Assembly (NCBI GenBank): GCA_049324695.1
Contig: JBMOMJ010000048.1
Span: forward strand, 310,001-374,000
DNA length: 64,000 nucleotides
Direction of reading: 5' to 3'
Source: PMG-095 sp049324695
GTDB lineage: Bacteria; Myxococcota_A; Polyangia; Polyangiales; Polyangiaceae
Below the pieces are notes generated by a model. That model ran no database searches, was not told the origin of the DNA, and was given only the letters and a program-made list of their open reading frames with translations. A program made the position numbers and the translations under genes. This document shows, piece by piece, positions 59,429-64,000 of this stretch. Numbering within the stretch: the stretch's first letter is position 1; each line of letters begins with the position of its first letter.

Positions 59429-60823
59429 ATGCGTTGGACGGCAAGCGTCTTGCTCTTGCTAGCGTGCGGCTCACCGGAAAGTTCGAACGACGCAGTATTG
59501 GCCGCGCCGAAGCTGTCAGACCAGAATACGGCGCCAGGCGTCGCTGAGTTCCGAGTAGCTGCGTCATTGTCGAAAGCCGAGTTCCTTTCAAACAAGCCCA
59601 CGAATGTTTGGGCTTACCGTGATGCCAGCAAACCACGCTCCGTAGGCTCCGTGCCCGGCCCCATGCTCGAGGTGAATCAGGGCGAACATGTTGTGGTGCA
59701 CTTTCGCAACGACCTCCCGGACGCCACCACGATTCATTGGCACGGCTTGCGCGTGCCGAATGCGTCCGACGGCACTCCCGTCGCGCAGCAACCCGTCGCT
59801 CCCGGTGCGACCTTCGAGTACGAATTCGACGCCCACGACGCCGGCTTCTTCTGGTTTCATCCGCACTTGCAGAGCGATGTGCAAATCGAGCGCGGGCTCT
59901 ACGCTCCGCTCATCGTGCGAAGCGCAGATGAACCCGTCGTCGATGCTGAACGTGTTCTCGTGCTCGACGACGTGAAGCTGGAATCTACGGGCCAACTCAC
60001 GGAGAACACCGACGCGCTCGATGTGATGCTCGGCCGGCAGGGCAACGTCCTTCTCGTCAACGGTACGCGAAAACCGCGATACCAGGCGGCAGCCGGTTCA
60101 CTCGAACGCTGGCGCATCGTGAACGTCGCGAACGGCCGCTACTTCAATCTGTCCGTGCCAGGTCACCAGTTGCGCGTGATCGGCTGGGATGGAGGGCGGC
60201 TGCCTAAGTCATACGTCATTGACACGTTGCTCGTCGTCCCCGGCGAGCGCTACGACGTCCTCGTCGATCTTTCCGCTACACCTGGCAGCGTCGTACCGAT
60301 CCAGACCGTCTACTACGATCGCGGCCACGATATTCCCGACCAAGGCCCGCTCGATCTCGCGGAGCTCGAGCTCGGCGGCGGCAAGGCGGGCGGAGCGCTT
60401 CCGCCAGGAGACAATGCCGCCGGCTTCGAGCCCATAGCCGTCGACGCGAACACACCCGTCGAGCAGCTGGTGCTTAGCGAAAGTGAAGACGGTCCCGAAC
60501 CGCGCTTCTTCATCAACGATCACGAGCTTCCCGAGATGACCCATCTACTGGGCGCGCCAGACACCACCGTCATCTGGGAGGTCCGAAACGACTCCGAGAT
60601 GGACCACCCGTTCCACGTGCACGGCATGTTCTTTCAAGTGCTCGACATCAACGGCGTGCCGCCCGCGCACCAGGGCAACAAGGACACGCTGAACATTCCT
60701 CAGAAGAGCACCGCGCGCCTTGCCATCCGTTACGGTGAATCCGGCCGTTGGGTGTTCCACTGCCACATCCTCGAGCACGCCGAGCGCGGGATGATGGGGG
60801 AACTCGAGCTCAGCGCTCCGTAG
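59429..60823 (+). CDS. Multicopper oxidase lipoprotein (three-domain)
   Basis: 464 residues from ATG 59429, lipobox LLLACGS. Copper motifs HWHGLRVP, WFHPHLQSD, HPFHVHGMFF and HCHILEHAERGMM are complete, the last being HCHxxxHxxxGM. It differs from the 28903 enzyme in lacking the Met-rich tail and being a lipoprotein. Likely a second periplasmic laccase/cuprous oxidase in the copper island. Confidence 0.9.
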   Translation: MRWTASVLLLLACGSPESSNDAVLAAPKLSDQNTAPGVAEFRVAASLSKAEFLSNKPTNVWAYRDASKPRSVGSVPGPMLEVNQGEHVVVHFRNDLPDATTIHWHGLRVPNASDGTPVAQQPVAPGATFEYEFDAHDAGFFWFHPHLQSDVQIERGLYAPLIVRSADEPVVDAERVLVLDDVKLESTGQLTENTDALDVMLGRQGNVLLVNGTRKPRYQAAAGSLERWRIVNVANGRYFNLSVPGHQLRVIGWDGGRLPKSYVIDTLLVVPGERYDVLVDLSATPGSVVPIQTVYYDRGHDIPDQGPLDLAELELGGGKAGGALPPGDNAAGFEPIAVDANTPVEQLVLSESEDGPEPRFFINDHELPEMTHLLGAPDTTVIWEVRNDSEMDHPFHVHGMFFQVLDINGVPPAHQGNKDTLNIPQKSTARLAIRYGESGRWVFHCHILEHAERGMMGELELSAP

Positions 60824-60963
60824 CGTCGGAGAGGGTTCGCTCCTCTAATCTGACCGATAACGAGGGTTTACCTTCGTCGACACGCGACGTGACTTCGGCG
60901 GAATGGACCGCCGTGTTCGGAATGGATTGACACGTCAGTCCATCCGCTGCACCTTGTGCAGCG

Positions 60964-61146
60964 GTGGCAGCCGATCCAAAAACCGAGCGGTTCATGATTC
61001 GCATGGACGCTAACGAGCGCCAGATGCTCGCTGAACTCGCCCAAATGGATGGCGTTTCGGACGCAAATGTCGTGCGTCAGCTCATCCGTCGCGAACACGC
61101 GCGACGCTCGACCGAGGAGCGGAGGCCCCGCAAACCGAAACGATAA
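60964..61146 (+). CDS. Ribbon-helix-helix DNA-binding protein
   Basis: 60 residues, GTG start. TERFMIRMDANERQMLAELA then GVSDANVVRQLIRRE is the beta-alpha-alpha pattern of RHH (CopG/Arc-like) proteins, with a basic tail. Such proteins are often antitoxins or plasmid regulators. No toxin gene is adjacent. Confidence 0.7.
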   Translation: MAADPKTERFMIRMDANERQMLAELAQMDGVSDANVVRQLIRREHARRSTEERRPRKPKR

Positions 61147-61159
61147 CAAACAACAGGGT

Positions 61160-61191
61160 GGCCCTCGCGCTGCTTGCAACAGCCGAGGGCC
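61160..61191. terminator. Strong hairpin after the RHH gene
   Basis: GGCCCTCG (61160-61167), one unpaired C, GCTG (61169-61172), seven-base loop, CAGC (61180-61183), CGAGGGCC (61184-61191). It lies 14 bases after the RHH stop and 31 before the next start, so it may terminate or attenuate. Confidence 0.6.
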
Positions 61192-61221
61192 GGGCCGGTA
61201 CCTTACAAGGAGATACCGACG

Positions 61222-61323
61222 ATGGAAACCAAAGCACGAACCGCATTTGGAACCAAGCTGGGGTGCGTCCGCCCCACAAACATGGCTGCTCCACGCCGTC
61301 TCAGGAGAACGCAGTCATGCTGA
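61222..61323 (+). CDS. 33-residue mini-ORF coupled to next gene
   Basis: ATG 61222 stands seven bases after a perfect AAGGAG. The peptide is basic (starts METKARTAFG, ends RRLRRTQSC). Its stop (61321-61323) overlaps the start of the following ORF by seven bases, so it may be a leader peptide or a real small protein. Too short to classify. Confidence 0.45.
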   Translation: METKARTAFGTKLGCVRPTNMAAPRRLRRTQSC

Positions 61324-61598
61324 TGCTCGAGGACGAAGCGCTGACCTTGCGCGTCAAGGCAGCCATGGGCGAACTGATACAGGGAGCTGAACAGCTTCGA
61401 GGCTTGGCGCAAACGCTCGACGGCTTCTGCGGATTGAACGCGCAGGCAGAGCCGGACGAAATCAAGCAGGTCGCGATCGGCGTGCGGGCGACGGCCGTGC
61501 AGGCGCTGCTCACCGCGAGTACGGCGGTTGGGCTGTCCGAGCGGCTTTCGACTGTCGCGACAGTGCTGGACGCTGTTCAGGGCGACGACACGCCCTAG
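61317..61598 (+). CDS. Small helical hypothetical protein
   Basis: 93 residues from ATG 61317 with CAGGAG ten bases upstream; a start at 61323 is also possible. Ala/Leu/Glu-rich and helical (VKAAMGELIQGAEQLRGLA). No family is recognised. Confidence 0.5.
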   Translation: MLMLEDEALTLRVKAAMGELIQGAEQLRGLAQTLDGFCGLNAQAEPDEIKQVAIGVRATAVQALLTASTAVGLSERLSTVATVLDAVQGDDTP

Positions 61599-61803
61599 CG
61601 CGAAAGCGGCATTGAGGCGCAGGCCGGGGTCGACACCGGCTTGCGCCACTCGCCTCGGCGTTCACGCAGCAACGACTAAGCACTAGCGCCAGAGGCGACG
61701 AGCGCGAAAGCTCGCTCGGTGGCGCTCGATGAACAGGCTCGGCGCAAATCCGTTGCCAAGTCGCGCAGCTCGTCGGAGCCTGTGCGCCCTCAGGTTGTTC
61801 TCC

Positions 61804-62943
61804 ATGAAAAGGAAAAGTTCATCAAGCCGATCGAGCGCTAAGCAACGCGCTCCTTCGGCGACGCTAGCGAAGCGCCCAGGGCCGGAGGACCTCGAAGGCG
61901 GCCAGTTCGCAGAGGTCATCGCCATTATCGAGGCGGCGCGTGGCCGCGCCTACCAGGCAATCAACGCGGAGCTAGTCGCGCACTATTGGGAGCTTGGCGA
62001 ATACATCAGCCGAAAGCTCGAGACTGCGGAGTGGGGAGACGGGGTCATCGTGGCGCTCGCCGCGGATCTGGCGCGGCGCTATCCCGGAATGCGCGGGTAC
62101 ACGCGACCAAACCTTTTCCGGATGCGCCAATTTTATGAAGCATATCGCGGGAATGCAAAAGTCTCACCACTGGTGAGACAATTGGCGTGGACCCAGCACA
62201 TCACCATCCTCAGCCAGGCGAGGCCCATCGAAACGCGCGAGTTTTATGTACTCGCCGCGGTCAAGGAACGCTGGACGAAGCGGGAGCTGGAGCGACAGAT
62301 CAAAGCCGGCGCCGTCCTCCGTGCCGCAGCTAGCATCAAAAAAGTCTCACCAGTGGTGAGACAAATTCACCCGGACGCGACCGACGAGTTCAAAAACGCC
62401 TACAACGTCGAATTCCTCGGTCTGGCGCCCGACCACTCAGAAGCGGATCTGCACGGCGCGCTTCTTCGCCATCTAGGGCGATTCTTAACGGAGCTCGGCC
62501 GTGACTTTTGCTTCGTCGGCTCCGAGTACCCCGTTCAGGTCGGCAATCAGGATTTCGCAATCGACCTCGTGTTCTTCCATCGTGGCCTGCAGTGCCTCGT
62601 GGCCTTCGAGCTCAAGGTCGATCGGTTCAAGCCCGCCGACCTCGGGCAGCTGAGCTTCTATGTCGAGGCGCTGGACCGCGACATCAAGAAGCCTCACGAG
62701 CGGCCCTCCATCGGCGTGCTCCTCTGCGCCTCCAAAGACGACGAGGTTGTCGAGTACACGCTCGCCCGCACCACCTCGCCCACCCTGGTCGCCGAGTATC
62801 AGACGTTCTTGCCGCCGAAGGAGATCCTGCGCGCGAAGCTGCACGAGCTGTACGCCCAGCTCACGCCGCCCGCCGACGACGGCTCAGCACCCGAGGCGAA
62901 GAAGCATTCAGCGAAGCGACTAACATCCCGCAGGTCGAAATGA
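61804..62943 (+). CDS. DUF1016-type PD-(D/E)XK nuclease (YhcG-like)
   Basis: 379 residues from ATG 61804. The N-terminal DUF1016_N region has HYWELGEYIS and TRPNLFRMRQFYEAY; the C-terminal nuclease has YPVQVGNQDFAIDLVFFHR and VAFELKVDRFKP, giving the Asp...Glu-x-Lys core. Family members are implicated in DNA recombination and phage resistance, for example with restriction systems. Two copies of SP(L/V)VRQ are encoded by identical DNA palindromes. Confidence 0.85.
   Translation: MKRKSSSSRSSAKQRAPSATLAKRPGPEDLEGGQFAEVIAIIEAARGRAYQAINAELVAHYWELGEYISRKLETAEWGDGVIVALAADLARRYPGMRGYTRPNLFRMRQFYEAYRGNAKVSPLVRQLAWTQHITILSQARPIETREFYVLAAVKERWTKRELERQIKAGAVLRAAASIKKVSPVVRQIHPDATDEFKNAYNVEFLGLAPDHSEADLHGALLRHLGRFLTELGRDFCFVGSEYPVQVGNQDFAIDLVFFHRGLQCLVAFELKVDRFKPADLGQLSFYVEALDRDIKKPHERPSIGVLLCASKDDEVVEYTLARTTSPTLVAEYQTFLPPKEILRAKLHELYAQLTPPADDGSAPEAKKHSAKRLTSRRSK
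62161..62179. repeat. 19-bp palindrome, copy 1, inside DUF1016 gene
   Basis: GTCTCACCACTGGTGAGAC: nine-base perfect arms around one central base. It encodes SPLVRQ near residues 120-125. Confidence 0.7.
62344..62362. repeat. 19-bp palindrome, copy 2, inside DUF1016 gene
   Basis: GTCTCACCAGTGGTGAGAC, the same arms with the central base changed. It lies 183 bases (61 codons) after copy 1, in the same frame, and encodes SPVVRQ. Confidence 0.7.
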
Positions 62944-62970
62944 GCGTGGCGCCATGCCGAACGCGCGCGA

Positions 62971-63921
62971 TTAGAACTCCACGGGCAGGTCTACCTGAAC
63001 GGCCGTCGTTTCTGACATGACCAACGGCGCAGAGAACCCGCGCGAGTCGAAGCCGCGCATCAGCGACAGACCGGGGTGAATCGAAGCGTGCTCGCCGAGA
63101 CGGAAGTGGAGGCGCGCCCCGGCGGCGACAGTAAGGACGTCCATGTCAGCGTTGGGCACGGGAACCTGTTCGCCCGTTGCCGCGTTCTGGGTCGTGGGGT
63201 GCGAAAGCCAGCGCTCGTAGCGGAGATCGCTGCCCACCGAAAAGTGCGAACCGATGAAGTAGCCCACGTGGAGCCCAATGGCTGCATTGGTCCGGAACTG
63301 GTCGAGGCTGCTCGCGCTGTTGCTCCCGCGGACGCGCACGAGCTCTTGAAGAGTTGCTTCGACCTGCGCCGTGAAGCCGTGGCTCACCCACGCCAAATCA
63401 GCGCCCACCATGGGCGTGAGGTAATTTACTGCGTACATCGTGCCGTCTGCAGGGCGCGCTGTCGCCGCGGCCACGTTCGCGCGAGCGGCTTTCGGATTGG
63501 GATCGTCGCCTCCTCCGGTGCCGAGCGGAAGCGTCGCGCCGCCGAACAGCGCCAGCTTGAAAGGACCCAGGTCGCGCGCGTAGGTTGCGCCGAGCAGCGG
63601 ATTGGCAAACGAGTTGCCATCGAGCGCCGCGCCCGGCGCATTGTTGCGGACGGCGCCTAGCCGCAGCATCGGCGCGATCTCTTTCGTGACTTGGTAGCTG
63701 ATCGTGAGCCCCGAGGTGCTCACGATGCCGAGGTTACCGTTGCTATCGTTGAATGCGGCGAGCATCCCGTCAAGGCGTGCCTCCGTGCCCACCATCACGG
63801 GCCGGAGCTGCCACGGCAACGAGTAGTCGTTGGATTCGGCGCGCGCGACCGCTGGTGCGCTGAGTGCTCCAACCAGAGCCAGCAGCATCGCCGAGGGAAA
63901 ACGCAATTTGCTAAATGTCAT
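62971..63921 (-). CDS. Outer-membrane beta-barrel protein
   Basis: 316 residues with a signal peptide ending ARA. Alternating hydrophobic/polar strands and a C-terminal aromatic residue (VDLPVEF) mark an outer-membrane barrel. The stretch FNDSNGNLGIVSTSGLTISY resembles barrel proteins of unknown substrate in myxobacteria. It reads away from the DUF1016 gene tail (stops 28 bases apart). Confidence 0.75.
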   Translation of the reverse strand: MTFSKLRFPSAMLLALVGALSAPAVARAESNDYSLPWQLRPVMVGTEARLDGMLAAFNDSNGNLGIVSTSGLTISYQVTKEIAPMLRLGAVRNNAPGAALDGNSFANPLLGATYARDLGPFKLALFGGATLPLGTGGGDDPNPKAARANVAAATARPADGTMYAVNYLTPMVGADLAWVSHGFTAQVEATLQELVRVRGSNSASSLDQFRTNAAIGLHVGYFIGSHFSVGSDLRYERWLSHPTTQNAATGEQVPVPNADMDVLTVAAGARLHFRLGEHASIHPGLSLMRGFDSRGFSAPLVMSETTAVQVDLPVEF

Positions 63922-64000
63922 GTTACTACCCTGATTCCTTGAAAAGACTCGGGTGGGGGCCGCTCACGGAGCAGCGGGCAAAACAGCCAAGATGTTGTTC

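Overview
The window looks like chromosome of a high-GC member of the Myxococcota (Polyangia-like). The reasons are the strongly G/C-ending codons, an ECF sigma factor with a cysteine-rich tail like CorE of Myxococcus, Csp-type copper storage, and phage genes of a type I associate with deltaproteobacteria. This taxonomic guess rests on gene style; no rRNA or tRNA gene was found. Two accessory blocks fill the window.

Positions 1-28,000 are phage- or plasmid-like and carry defence genes. Seven tightly packed minus-strand genes (1-4936) look like virion genes of a small, possibly tailless, membrane-containing phage: a small beta-rich protein, a transglutaminase-like protein, a membrane-anchored helical-repeat/peptidoglycan-binding protein and a glycine-rich membrane protein. 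Divergent from them are a ParB-like gene and two flanking genes that share an unusual Cys/His/Trp motif. An SAMHD1-like HD hydrolase follows. Next comes a six-gene minus-strand run (17182 to 8778) that reads as an IetAS pair (AAA+ ATPase and subtilase) joined to a complete type II CBASS (SAVED nuclease effector, CD-NTase, Cap2 E2-E1, Cap3 JAB peptidase). A phage replication module (18850-21443) has 12-bp iterons inside its initiator-like gene. A tyrosine integrase with a tRNA/tmRNA-like attachment core in its 3' end, a small excisionase-like gene, an HTH regulator and an ImmA-like protein follow. A two-gene cassette then pairs a type-3-copper (tyrosinase-like) protein with a PD-(D/E)XK protein (24969-27283).

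Positions 28,400-61,000 are a large copper-resistance island. It holds two P1B ATPases, a CusCBA efflux system, two multicopper oxidases, a cupredoxin, an HMA chaperone, a Csp-like storage protein, several metal-binding lipoproteins, a tandem DUF305 protein, a CorE-like ECF sigma factor, a second ECF/membrane-protein pair, a histidine kinase with an NtrC-like regulator that lacks GAFTGA, and a CsoR repressor. Two cis-element families can be read directly. One is TGTAAT-N16-CG(T/C)C, found four times before copper genes and proposed as the promoter of the CorE-like sigma factor. The other is ATACCCC-N4-G(A/G)GT, found four times before copper genes and proposed as the CsoR operator. Three paralogous exported proteins (36260, 48240, 58182) define an apparently undescribed domain tied to the island.

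The right end (61,000-64,000) has a ribbon-helix-helix protein, a mini-ORF coupled to a small helical protein, a DUF1016-type nuclease gene with two copies of a 19-bp palindrome inside it, and an outer-membrane beta-barrel protein. No CRISPR array, rRNA, intact tRNA or IS element was recognised.
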